Origin: Roseiarcus sp963709655
Lineage (GTDB): Bacteria; Pseudomonadota; Alphaproteobacteria; Rhizobiales; Beijerinckiaceae
Direction: 5' to 3'
NCBI GenBank assembly: GCA_963709655.1
Contig: CAVPXF010000015.1
Location: 1-64,000 of the forward strand
DNA length: 64,000 nucleotides
The position numbers and the translations under genes are program-made. The notes beneath the pieces are model-generated. The model made no database searches, was not told the DNA's origin, and saw only the letters and a program-made list of their open reading frames with translations. Positions 1-7,301 of the stretch are shown piece after piece (positions within the stretch are counted from its first letter, which is position 1; every line of letters starts with the position of its first letter).

Positions 1-307
1 ACAAATCAGCGGTCATTCCTCCGAAGCGAGGCTGAAAGCTCAGATCGACCCAAAGCGCCCTTCGACCGACCGCCGCCGAAGTTTGCTCTCACTGGGATCG
101 TTTCACGTCGATACTAGCGGATTTGGCCGGGGGCTGCCCCTGGCGATAGCGCGCCCCTGACTTATCGCTGATCGGAAATTCGCCTTCGAATAAAATACGT
201 TCAAGCTGTCAACATATCCTTGTAATAGGTAGAAAAACACCTAAGTGTTGTTTGTAATTCGAAGGATAATCGCTCGAGGTTGAATTTAATTAATTTGGAG
301 AAAGACG
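1..307. other. No gene seen; leader of first gene
   Basis: I see no convincing coding region here. The last 100 bases are AT-rich and end in a good ribosome binding site (TTGGAG, 8 bases before the ATG at 308), so a promoter for the following gene probably lies here, but no clear -35/-10 pair can be assigned. Confidence 0.5.
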
Positions 308-589
308 ATGAGCGTACAGCATCCGACTGAAAACCTCACAATTCATCACAAAGTCATGGACTACCCGACTTGGCGCAAGGGCTACGACGAACACGAGAAT
401 AGCCGCGTCGCCGCAGGCATAACCAATGGCAAAGTTTTTCGCGGCGCCGAGGACCCGAATGACATCCTGATCCTTCAGGATGTCGCCGACATGGGGAGGG
501 CGCGCGCATGGCTCATTGGAGAGGATCTGAAGGCCGCGATGCAAAAGGCCGGTGTCGTTGGCTCGACGAGATTCCACTTCTCAGTCTGA
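308..589 (+). CDS. Small conserved hypothetical (ABM/cyclase-like fold)
   Basis: This 93-residue soluble protein starts at an ATG preceded by TTGGAG. It has the look of small dimeric alpha+beta-barrel proteins annotated as cyclase or antibiotic-biosynthesis-monooxygenase-like: an N-terminal strand, a tyrosine/tryptophan-rich YPTWRKGYDEHE segment near residues 19-30, a central strand NDILILQDV, then a helix AWLIGEDLKAAMQKAG followed by the last strand. No catalytic residue can be named, so the function is unknown. It stands alone, with non-coding stretches on both sides. Confidence 0.7.
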   Translation: MSVQHPTENLTIHHKVMDYPTWRKGYDEHENSRVAAGITNGKVFRGAEDPNDILILQDVADMGRARAWLIGEDLKAAMQKAGVVGSTRFHFSV

Positions 590-924
590 GCGGCAGCCTG
601 CGCAGGATTCCACAAAGGCGAATGCAGACTTTCCACGCCGCAGGCGAATGGTGATTTTGCACAGTCGATTCGGGTCAAGAAGCTTCGGCGCCAAGCGGCC
701 GCACTGCGCATGACGCTCAGCACGAGCCCCTAAGGCACGGCCAAGGGACTGGCGACCATCCCCTCTTGGACGTCGCTTTCGCCGCCGCCCGGCCGATTTG
801 GAACTAAAGGGCTCGTGCGAGGACGGCCAACGGGGGTCGGAGTTGCCGTAATCCCGTAATTCATTTGTGTGGCGACGGTCGGCGTTGGAGCCCGCCACAA
901 ATACGGTCAAGGAGGAAGCAGAAC
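590..924. other. Intergenic, no gene recognised
   Basis: The open frames here have the composition of chance GC-rich frames and lack ribosome binding sites. An AAGGAGG at 909-915 belongs to the next gene. Confidence 0.5.
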
Positions 925-1152
925 GTGAACGCCACCGAACTCATGATCCGCGAACACGCGTATCATCTATGGGACCGCGCGGGCAGGCCTGAGATACGCA
1001 GCGAGGACTTCTGGTTCGCCGCGAAAGCCGAATTCGAACGCAATGAGGAGACGGGCAAGCAAAAGTTCGGCGCCTCCGTTCGCCGGTCTGCGGATGTTCG
1101 TTGTGAAACGGCAGCTGATTGGGGGAAGAGACGGCAGGACCCGAGCTTCTGA
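925..1152 (+). CDS. DUF2934 family protein
   Basis: Translation from the GTG at 925, placed 9 bases after a strong AAGGAGG, gives 75 residues. The N-terminal MIREHAYHLWDRAGRP is the characteristic start of DUF2934 proteins (IRERAYELWERAGRP-like), a short helical module common in rhizobia. The function of the family is unknown. The C-terminal half is low-complexity and charged and does not resemble a known domain. A longer frame to an upstream ATG at 865 exists, but the ribosome binding site favours the GTG. Confidence 0.7.
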   Translation: MNATELMIREHAYHLWDRAGRPEIRSEDFWFAAKAEFERNEETGKQKFGASVRRSADVRCETAADWGKRRQDPSF

Positions 1153-1379
1153 CCCCATGCCGCGGCGACGTTAGGCGTTGGGGAATTTAATACAGATGAC
1201 CAAGCAAGAATTAGAGCAATGCGAAGCTCTATTGACCTGGGCCAAAGCACTCGACACTGCAACTGGGGCGGCTCAGGCGAGGATCAATGCCACGATTGCG
1301 CTTAATCGGGCTGACGTTAGGGAGAACCGAAAGCGGGTCGCGGCGAACGGGCGGCGACCTGTTTCTGAGGAGTTGGCAG

Positions 1380-1628
1380 ATGCTTTTGTTTCTGGAACGA
1401 GGGCGCCAAAGAGCGACATGGATCGAAGCGCAGGCGGAATCGCTGATCCAACATCTCGGGCCCGGCGCGTTCGATGAGGCTGACAGGATGGAGCGCGAGG
1501 CCAATGACTTCTCTTCGGTGCGATATTGGCGCTCAGTCAGGAAAGCGATCGCACGTGAGACGAAGGTTGAGGTGTATCGGCTCAGGGTTGTGCCGCCTCG
1601 GCCCGGGCGTCCGCCAGCCGAACCATAA
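1380..1628 (+). CDS. Small charged helical protein, unknown
   Basis: From the ATG at 1380, with GAGG 8-12 bases upstream, 82 residues are encoded. The centre (about residues 15-48), with IEAQAESLIQHLG followed by a basic/acidic helix ending WRSVRKAIARET, resembles small Hyphomicrobiales proteins with a pattern of the type EAxELIxxLGxxAYxEAxxR. No function is known for these. An overlapping alternative frame (1196-1477) also has some protein-like character, so the assignment is moderate. Confidence 0.5.
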   Translation: MLLFLERGRQRATWIEAQAESLIQHLGPGAFDEADRMEREANDFSSVRYWRSVRKAIARETKVEVYRLRVVPPRPGRPPAEP

Positions 1629-2021
1629 GCGGCGCGGACCTCGCTATGACGGGCCAAGCCATCGGACGCGTCGCTGTCCCAATCACGACAGGCGCTGGCC
1701 CAACTGCGGCGCCCGGGGCCGGGTTCTCGAACGACCGCAAAACGTCGGCTTCTGCCTTTCCGGGCAAGGCGGCCCGACGCGGTTGTCGCGGGCGGCGGAG
1801 TCCCGCAAGCCATCCGCAGCTTTCCCGACAGACCGCCACGAGGACAACTCGTTCGCCGATTGCTGAGGCGAGCCGCGCCCTGCCTGAATAACGCCGCTCA
1901 GGCTTCCGCGTCTCGAGTGCGAAGCCCGTCGCGCCGAGTCGATTTTGGGCGTGGTTTAAGGCATCGAGGCAGGCATGATGCGCAAACCGCGTCATCGTGC
2001 GCCTCATGAGCAGGCGGGATC
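1629..2021. other. Intergenic, no gene supported
   Basis: Open frames on both strands in this GC-rich stretch lack ribosome binding sites and recognisable sequence. Nothing here is assigned. Confidence 0.4.
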
Positions 2022-2477
2022 ATGCCAAGCCACTTCGTGAGTTCGTTGCTTGTGGGATTCGCACTCGCCTTGGGCACGATCGTTGTTCACGGCTTGGTCG
2101 TCCACACCATCGTCATGGCCTTGCGCCGAAACCTTCAGCGCGGCTTGCTCGGCATGCGGCTCTGGGTGAACTTGACGTTCATCATGAGCACAACGCTGCT
2201 CGCGCTCGTCGGGCATCTCGCGGAGATCGCCCTGTGGGCGTTCGCGCTCGATATTTGTGGCGCGGTCGCCGATATCAGCGCGGCCGTTTATTCATCGGCC
2301 GGCAGCTACACGACTTCAGGTTCCGACATCGTCCTGGCGACACGATGGAAGCTCTTGGGACCCTTTGAAGCCGTGTGTGGAATGCTGATGTTCGGCGTTT
2401 CGACCGCGTTTATTTTTGCCGTCATCCAACGTCTGATTCACGCCCAATTCGAGGGCGCGGATCAGGTTCTTCTTTGA
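2022..2477 (+). CDS. Two-pore-domain/ion-channel-like membrane protein with odd filter
   Basis: This 151-residue membrane protein has hydrophobic segments at about residues 5-30, 48-72 and 118-140. The segment YSSAGSYTTSGSD followed by WKLLGPFEAVCGMLMFG and a final transmembrane helix matches the pore-helix, filter and TM2 layout of the small Ion_trans_2 proteins found in proteobacteria. In those, the filter reads TxGYGD; here it is TSGSD, one residue shorter and without the GYG. It may therefore not conduct potassium. The gene is monocistronic, and the next gene is convergent. Confidence 0.75.
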   Translation: MPSHFVSSLLVGFALALGTIVVHGLVVHTIVMALRRNLQRGLLGMRLWVNLTFIMSTTLLALVGHLAEIALWAFALDICGAVADISAAVYSSAGSYTTSGSDIVLATRWKLLGPFEAVCGMLMFGVSTAFIFAVIQRLIHAQFEGADQVLL

Positions 2478-2720
2478 GGACATCGGATCAGCTCCGGCCC
2501 TTTCAGCCGAGTTCGACCCGGTCGAGTCGATGCAAACTCGGGTGGGAAACGCCCGCTTTCCCGCCCAATCTGCGCCTCCGGAGTGGCGGGCCGCCAAGTC
2601 CGCAATAGGCTTCAAGCTCAGCCGAGCGAAGGCCTAAATTGCCGCCCGCATTCGATATTGCCGACGGGCGCCGCGTCGCCTCGCACCCTGCCCGCGCCCC
2701 GCGTTTCGCGCTGCCCCCCC

Positions 2721-3539
2721 TCACTCCTTGTACCAGGTGATCTGGACTCCGTTGGCGACGAGGCGCCCGTCCGAGGTCCATAAGGCGCAGGTCTGGTCGG
2801 CGAAGCCGTTGTGGAAGATCGCGGCGTCGGCCTCGCCGATGAGCGGCGTCGCGCCCAGGGCGGCGAGCTCGTCCGCGCCGATGTGGAAATAGGTGGTGAG
2901 TGAGATGGTCGCCATCGGCTGGAACGTGCCGCGCGCGTGCATGATGCGGACGAAGAAGGCGTCCGACAGCGCCGCCAGCGACACGAAGTCGATCGGCCGC
3001 TCCGGCGCGTCCTGGATATAGGCGAGGGTGCGCGGGCTCATGATCACGCCGTCTTCGCGCGGGTAGTTGTCGAGGCCGCCCTCGACGAAGCGGAACGAGT
3101 AGCGCCGCGTCCATCTCGGCCGGCCGAGCTTGCTCATCTCGGGCGCGTCGTCGCGCGGCGGCGCCGTCGGCCCCTTCACCGGGTAGTGCGACCAGACCGG
3201 CTTCCTGACGCCGCAGACCGCGCTGGCAGTCGTGGTCACCGCGCCGTTCTGGCGCAATTCCATCGACCAGTGCTGCGTCGTCTTGCCGCCGCGCTGCAGC
3301 TTCGCCTCGATCTCGAATTCGCCCTCGGCGATCGGGCCGCAGAAATTGACGGTGAGCGCGATCGGATCGGCGGCGCGGCGCTCATCGAGCATGACCGCGT
3401 TGAGGAGCGCGGCCGCGGTGACGCCGCCGAACGGGCCGGCCATATTGGCGTAGGCCGGGTGCGTCGCCCCGGTCCACCAGCCCTCGCCGAGCGGCACCAG
3501 CCTTGTGGCTTCGTCGAGCGTATGCGCCTCGGCTGGCAT
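2721..3539 (-). CDS. Acyl-CoA thioesterase family protein (TesB-like double hotdog)
   Basis: The 272-residue protein has two hotdog halves. The first contains GGVTAAALLNAVM and ALTVNFCGPIAEGEFEIE (about residues 38-80). The second contains a conserved pattern around SDAFFVRIMHARG, MATISLTTYFHI and the C-terminal strand pair ADQTCALWTSDGRLVANG. This is the layout of TesB-like thioesterases (4HBT_3), which hydrolyse acyl-CoA in the cytoplasm; the true substrate is unknown. It is downstream of and on the same strand as nusG but separated by a palindromic repeat, so cotranscription is doubtful. Confidence 0.85.
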   Translation of the reverse strand: MPAEAHTLDEATRLVPLGEGWWTGATHPAYANMAGPFGGVTAAALLNAVMLDERRAADPIALTVNFCGPIAEGEFEIEAKLQRGGKTTQHWSMELRQNGAVTTTASAVCGVRKPVWSHYPVKGPTAPPRDDAPEMSKLGRPRWTRRYSFRFVEGGLDNYPREDGVIMSPRTLAYIQDAPERPIDFVSLAALSDAFFVRIMHARGTFQPMATISLTTYFHIGADELAALGATPLIGEADAAIFHNGFADQTCALWTSDGRLVANGVQITWYKE

Positions 3540-3637
3540 CGATCCTCAAAGCCTCCGAAAATCGCCCTTCGCGCGAGAGCGGACGGGACGGCCTCGCGCT
3601 TAGGACACTCAGCAGAATAAATACGCCAAGTTCCCCC

Positions 3638-3753
3638 GCCGTCATTGCGAGCCGAAGGCGAAGCAATCCATGCCGCAGGGCGCGCCGGCGGCATGCATTG
3701 CTTCGTCCCCCCGGGCTTCTCGACCCGGGGGTCGCTCCTCGCAATGACGGTCG
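3638..3753. repeat. Intergenic palindromic repeat (GTCATTGCGAG type)
   Basis: The left arm CCGTCATTGCGAG...GAAGCAATCCA and the right arm TGCATTGCTTCG...CTCGCAATGACGG are inverted copies of each other and enclose a second GC hairpin (CCCCCGGG/CCCGGGGG near 3707-3731). This sequence type is a familiar dispersed intergenic palindrome in alphaproteobacteria. Lying just after the nusG stop, it could act as a transcription end or mRNA stabiliser. Confidence 0.75.
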
Positions 3754-3793
3754 CGGGCTGTTTGAGTTGGTTCAGGTGTTTCCGTGCGTCGCC

Positions 3794-4327
3794 TTACATG
3801 ACCTTTTCGACCTGGCCGAATTCGAGGTCGACCGGAGTCGCGCGGCCGAAGATCGATACCGCGACCTTGACGCGCGAGCGCGATTCGTCGACCTCCTCGA
3901 CCGTGCCGTTGAACGAGGCGAACGGCCCGTCGGCGACCCGCACGTTCTCGCCGATCTCGAACCGGATCGCCGCCTTCGGCCGCTCGACCCCCTCGGCGAC
4001 CTGGCCCTTGATGCGGTCGGCCTCCGAGTCGGAGATCGGCATCGGCTTATTGTCGGCGCCGAGGAAGCCGGTCACCTTCGGTGTGTTCTTGATCAGATGG
4101 TAGATCTCGTCGGTCAGGTCGCAGCGCACCAGCACATAGCCCGGAAAAAACTTCCGCTCCGCATTGATCTTGCGCCCGCGCCGCACCTCGACGACGTTTT
4201 CGGTCGGGACGAGAATGTCCTCGAACTTGTCGGAGAGGCCGCGCTGGGCCGCCTGCTCCTGGATCGACTCTTTGACCTTCTTTTCGAAGTTCGAATAAGC
4301 GTGGACGATATACCAGCGCATGTTCAT
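3794..4327 (-). CDS. nusG: Transcription termination/antitermination factor NusG
   Basis: This 177-residue protein has the two NusG domains. The NGN domain (residues 1-115) begins MRWYIVHAYSNFEKKVKE and contains FFPGYVLVRCDLTDE; the KOW domain (from about 125) contains VRVADGPFASFNGTVEEVD. NusG binds RNA polymerase and couples it to Rho or the ribosome. The start is either this ATG (giving MNMRW) or the ATG two codons later. It follows secE on the same strand, the classical order. Unusually, no rplK-rplA follows; the next gene downstream is a thioesterase. Confidence 0.97.
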   Translation of the reverse strand: MNMRWYIVHAYSNFEKKVKESIQEQAAQRGLSDKFEDILVPTENVVEVRRGRKINAERKFFPGYVLVRCDLTDEIYHLIKNTPKVTGFLGADNKPMPISDSEADRIKGQVAEGVERPKAAIRFEIGENVRVADGPFASFNGTVEEVDESRSRVKVAVSIFGRATPVDLEFGQVEKVM

Positions 4328-4362
4328 GGGCGTTGCGTTCCAACAGGGTTCGGGCGCCAGGG

Positions 4363-4560
4363 TCAGCCGCTGCGGCCGACGCCGATCGCGAAGCCGACCA
4401 GCAGCCGCAGGCCCTCGTCCACCACCGTGAAGAACAGGCCCGCGAACACGACGAGCAGCAGCACGAGGCCGGTCGTGACGAGCGTCTCGCGCCGCGTCGG
4501 CCAGACGACCTTCGAGCCCTCGGAGCGGACTTGCTGAATGAATTCGAACGGGTTGGGCAT
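4363..4560 (-). CDS. secE: Preprotein translocase subunit SecE
   Basis: The 65-residue single-spanning SecE has the typical cytosolic amphipathic start (PNPFEFIQQVRSEGSKVVWPT), the conserved WPTRRET motif, and one transmembrane helix (about residues 28-52). It forms the SecYEG channel with SecY and SecG. Lengths of 60-65 residues are normal for alphaproteobacteria. It is 35 bases upstream of nusG on the same strand. No tRNA-Trp gene, often found just upstream, is visible. Confidence 0.95.
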   Translation of the reverse strand: MPNPFEFIQQVRSEGSKVVWPTRRETLVTTGLVLLLVVFAGLFFTVVDEGLRLLVGFAIGVGRSG

Positions 4561-4830
4561 TTGCCAATTCCGGTAGAGGTTTTGGGGCGGCGACCAAAGC
4601 GGCCGGCCAGAAAAATTCGCGGCGCGGGGCCTCTCGGCGCCGCGCCACCCCTGCCTCATATAGGAAAGCGCGGTCCGACGCCAAGCAAAATGTGACGTTC
4701 CGGTCGTGAAACCGTCATGCTCGATCCCCCTCGCCCCGTTTACGGGGAGAGGGTGTCGCCGAAGGCGACGGGTGAGGGGCTGCGCCGACGGTTGCGATTT
4801 GCGCCGGCGCTAACGTCGGAGGTCGGCGCC

Positions 4831-5017
4831 GCCCCTCATCCGGCGCTTCGCGCCACCTTCTCCCCGCAAGCGGGGCGAAGGGTTACGGCGCCGCCCCTCA
4901 TCCGGCGCTTCGCGCCACCTTCTCCCCGCAAGCGGGGCGAAGGGTTACGGCGCCGCCCCTCATCCGGCGCTTCGCGCCACCTTCTCCCCGCAAGCGGGGC
5001 GAAGGGTTACGGCGCCG
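4831..5017. repeat. 62-bp tandem repeat, three copies, RIME-like
   Basis: A 62-bp unit beginning GCCCCTCATCCGGCGC and ending GGGGCGAAGGGTTACGGC occurs at 4831, 4893 and 4955, essentially identical each time. Each unit contains two hairpins (CGGCGCTTCGCGCC and CCCCGCAAGCGGGG). The sequence type is the common rhizobial intergenic palindrome, here amplified in tandem upstream of secE. A related palindrome lies at 4729-4790. The whole 4561-5389 stretch holds repeats only; I see no gene. Confidence 0.9.
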
Positions 5018-5082
5018 CCGCCCTATGGCGAGGCCCGCATCCCATCTGTCCCCGCCTTTCTCGTCAATGGAACGACAGTAGC

Positions 5083-5228
5083 AAATGTTTGCAAAAAAGC
5101 GAATCCAGGCGTAGTCTCGTCTCCATGGCCCAGGACACCGCCCCGCCTTCCGCCCTGATCCGCACCGCTTTTTCGACGACGCGCCCGAGCGACCGGCGCC
5201 AAATTCGCGTTTTTTTTTCGCAAACATC
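5083..5228. repeat. Imperfect inverted repeat around a ~95-bp core
   Basis: The left arm ATGTTTGCAAAAAAGCGAAT (about 5086-5105) matches the reverse complement of ATTCGCGTTTTTTTTTCGCAAACAT (5208-5226 region) with a few insertions. The arms enclose about 95 bp of GC-rich sequence with no recognisable gene. Size and symmetry suggest a small non-autonomous element, but no target duplication could be confirmed. Confidence 0.45.
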
Positions 5229-5284
5229 GCCGTAAGCCTCTGAAAACGCTCGAAACACGGGTGAAAAAGAGGCCTCATTCGGGC

Positions 5285-5370
5285 GCTGAACGCGTGCTGA
5301 ACGCATGCCGAACGCGTGCTGAACGCTATCCGAACGGCGCCGAACGGCGCCCGAACCGGCGTCGAACGAC
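5285..5370. repeat. 11-bp degenerate microrepeat (CTGAACGCGTG)
   Basis: Successive units CTGAACGCGTG, CTGAACGCATG, CCGAACGCGTG, CTGAACGCTAT, CCGAACGGCG, CCGAACGGCG and CCCGAACCGG run directly up to the end of dcd. The CGAAC core recurs every 10-11 bases, so the copies lie on one face of the helix. Confidence 0.75.
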
Positions 5371-5389
5371 CGGTCACGGGGCTTTGAGG

Positions 5390-6514
5390 CTAGCCGCGAA
5401 AGTGCTTCGACAGCTTCAGCCCCTGATGCTGGTAGTTCGAGGTTTTCCCCGCCCCATAGAGCTCGTCGGCGGCGTCGGCGAGGTCCTCGAACACCAGCCG
5501 GCCGACCGGCTGGCCGTCCTCGAGCAGGAACGGCACGTCGCGCGAGCGCACCTCGAGCACGGCGCGGGCGGCCGGGCGCCCGTCCGCCCCCTGGCCGAAG
5601 CCCGGATCGAAGAAGCCGGCGTAATGGACGCGGAACTCGCCGATCGCCGGGTCGATCGGGGCCATCTCGGCGGCGAGGTCGGCCGGAATCTGCATCTGCT
5701 CGCGAGAGGCCAGGATGTAGAACTCGTCGGGGTCGAGCACCAGCCTGCGGTCGGCGCGGGCGAGGATCGGCTCCCAGAAGTCGGCCGCGGCGTAGCCGGC
5801 CGCCCGGTCGACGTCGATGACGTCGCTGTTCTTGATGGCGCGATAGCCGACCACTTCGCCCTGCGCGCCGGCGAGCCCGACATGGACGATCAGGCCGTCG
5901 CGCAGCGCGAGCGGCCGGTCGACCAGGGCCATGGCCTCGTGGCGGGCGCGTAGCGCCTCGGCGTCGAGGACGAGCGCCCCGCCGTCGCGGAAGCGCAACT
6001 GGTTCAGCCGCGTGCCCTCGCGCACGCGCACGGAAAAACTGCGCGGCGAGATCTCCGCCCAGAGCGGCCCGGCGTAGCTCTCCGGCACGGCGTCGAAGGC
6101 GTCGGACCCGTCGACGATCAGGCGGGTGAAAATGTCGAGCCGTCCGGTCGAGCTCTTCGGATTGGCCGCCCCCGAGACGCCGGCCGGCAAGGCGAGGCGC
6201 TCGATCAGCGGCGCAATATAGACGATGCCCTTCTCGAGGACCGCGCCATCGCCTTGAAGCGACACCCTTTCCGGGTTGAGACTCCTGAGCCGTTCGAGCA
6301 CCCCCGCCCCCTGCCCCGGCAGGAAGCTGGCGCGGACGCGATAGGCCTCGCCGCTGAGGCGCAGGTCGAGGCTCGCCGGCTGCAATTGGGTCGGCTCGAT
6401 CGGCGCGGCCGCAGCGACCGCCCCGGTGTGGACAAGCGCGAGGATCCGCTGGCGGGCCAGTAGGCCCGCCGGGCGGGACAGCGGAGGCGTCGCGGGCTCA
6501 TGGTCAGGGGTCAT
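5390..6514 (-). CDS. dcd: 2'-deoxycytidine 5'-triphosphate deaminase, long form
   Basis: The 374-residue protein belongs to the long alphaproteobacterial dCTP deaminase type, in which two dUTPase-like jelly-roll halves are fused. The first half has LQPASLDLRLSGEAYRV (about residues 36-52) and NPKSSTGRLDIFTRLI; the second has DPDEFYILASREQMQIPADL, the ASR/SREQ region and FRVHYAGFFDPGFG. It supplies dUTP for thymidylate synthesis. The ATG at 6514 was chosen because homologous sequence begins near TPPLSRPAGLLARQRI; upstream in-frame sequence is low-complexity. Confidence 0.85.
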   Translation of the reverse strand: MTPDHEPATPPLSRPAGLLARQRILALVHTGAVAAAAPIEPTQLQPASLDLRLSGEAYRVRASFLPGQGAGVLERLRSLNPERVSLQGDGAVLEKGIVYIAPLIERLALPAGVSGAANPKSSTGRLDIFTRLIVDGSDAFDAVPESYAGPLWAEISPRSFSVRVREGTRLNQLRFRDGGALVLDAEALRARHEAMALVDRPLALRDGLIVHVGLAGAQGEVVGYRAIKNSDVIDVDRAAGYAAADFWEPILARADRRLVLDPDEFYILASREQMQIPADLAAEMAPIDPAIGEFRVHYAGFFDPGFGQGADGRPAARAVLEVRSRDVPFLLEDGQPVGRLVFEDLADAADELYGAGKTSNYQHQGLKLSKHFRG

Positions 6515-6721
6515 CCCGACAGGCCTTACAGTCAATTGCGCATTGCGGGAAGGCGGCCGCGGCGGCTTCGTTGGCGGCCTGGGCGGCCCGGCCGCCTTTT
6601 CGCGGGAAGAAGGCTTGTCTCGCGCGAGGAGAGCCTGGCGCAAGCCAGACCGCGCAGCATTTTGAGTCGCGCTACCGCATTTTTATCGCGATATCTTGGT
6701 GCATTACGGCCCGGTGTCGAC

Positions 6722-7138
6722 ATGCAAAAGGAAAGCCCCGCAGACGTTCGGATCGCCCGCATCATCGCCGGGCTTCTCCTCCTGCAAATCTCGCGCATCG
6801 GACGCAAAGCCGATCGGAATCCGGCCACGGCCTGCGACGATTTCTCGGTCGGCTATGTCTTCGGCTTTGTCGACGTCATGACGCAGCGGGCCGGCATCGC
6901 CAGCTGGGACGACGCCTATCGGATCTTCGTCGTCCTCGCCAAGGCGCTGTTCGGCCGCGAGACCGCGGAGATCTTCTGCGAGCGGCTTTTCGATCGCCAG
7001 CATTCTCCGGAGGCCATTTGGGGCGCCTCGACCGGACGGAGAGATTCCCGGTCGTGGCTCAGGGACCCGACGATCGCTCCGGTCGGCTGGTGTCAATATT
7101 ATCGCAGCGACTCGGCCGAGAGCGTCGGCCCGCCGTAA
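6722..7138 (+). CDS. Conserved hypothetical protein
   Basis: From the ATG at 6722, 138 residues are encoded. The central part (residues 33-90: CDDFSVGYVFGFVDVMTQRAG, then DDAYRIFVVLAKALFGRETA) is helical and has the even composition of a real globular protein. The C-terminal third is less protein-like. I do not recognise the family. It is divergent from dcd, and a RIME-like palindrome follows. Confidence 0.55.
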   Translation: MQKESPADVRIARIIAGLLLLQISRIGRKADRNPATACDDFSVGYVFGFVDVMTQRAGIASWDDAYRIFVVLAKALFGRETAEIFCERLFDRQHSPEAIWGASTGRRDSRSWLRDPTIAPVGWCQYYRSDSAESVGPP

Positions 7139-7181
7139 AATGGCGGCCTGAGGTTGCGAGTTGACGCATTGCGGGCGTTGC

Positions 7182-7276
7182 GGCTCCCCCTTCTCCCGTC
7201 GGGAGAAGAGCCTGCCCTCGGGCTTGACCAGAGGGTGGCGCGGCCCCCGGACCTGATCCGGGGGGGCCGGATGAGG
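7182..7276. repeat. RIME-like intergenic palindromes
   Basis: CCTTCTCCCGTCGGGAGAAG is a hairpin typical of rhizobial intergenic elements. It is followed by CCCTCGGGCTTGACCAGAGG and by CCCCCGGACCTGATCCGGGGG, a further hairpin. It may end transcription between the convergent genes on either side. Confidence 0.65.
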
Positions 7277-7301
7277 GGACCCGCGCCCCGGCTGAGGATC
7301 C

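Noticed and set aside
1196..1477. Plus-strand frame starting MTKQELEQCEALLTWAKALD
   Set aside because: The N-terminus looks protein-like, but it overlaps the better supported gene at 1380-1628, has a poor ribosome binding site and a low-complexity C-terminus.
4561..4735. tRNA-Trp expected upstream of secE
   Set aside because: No cloverleaf or GGTTCAA-type T-loop is present in the region.
4831..5017. CRISPR-like array
   Set aside because: The repeats are directly adjacent with no unique spacers and are internally palindromic, so this is a tandem intergenic element.
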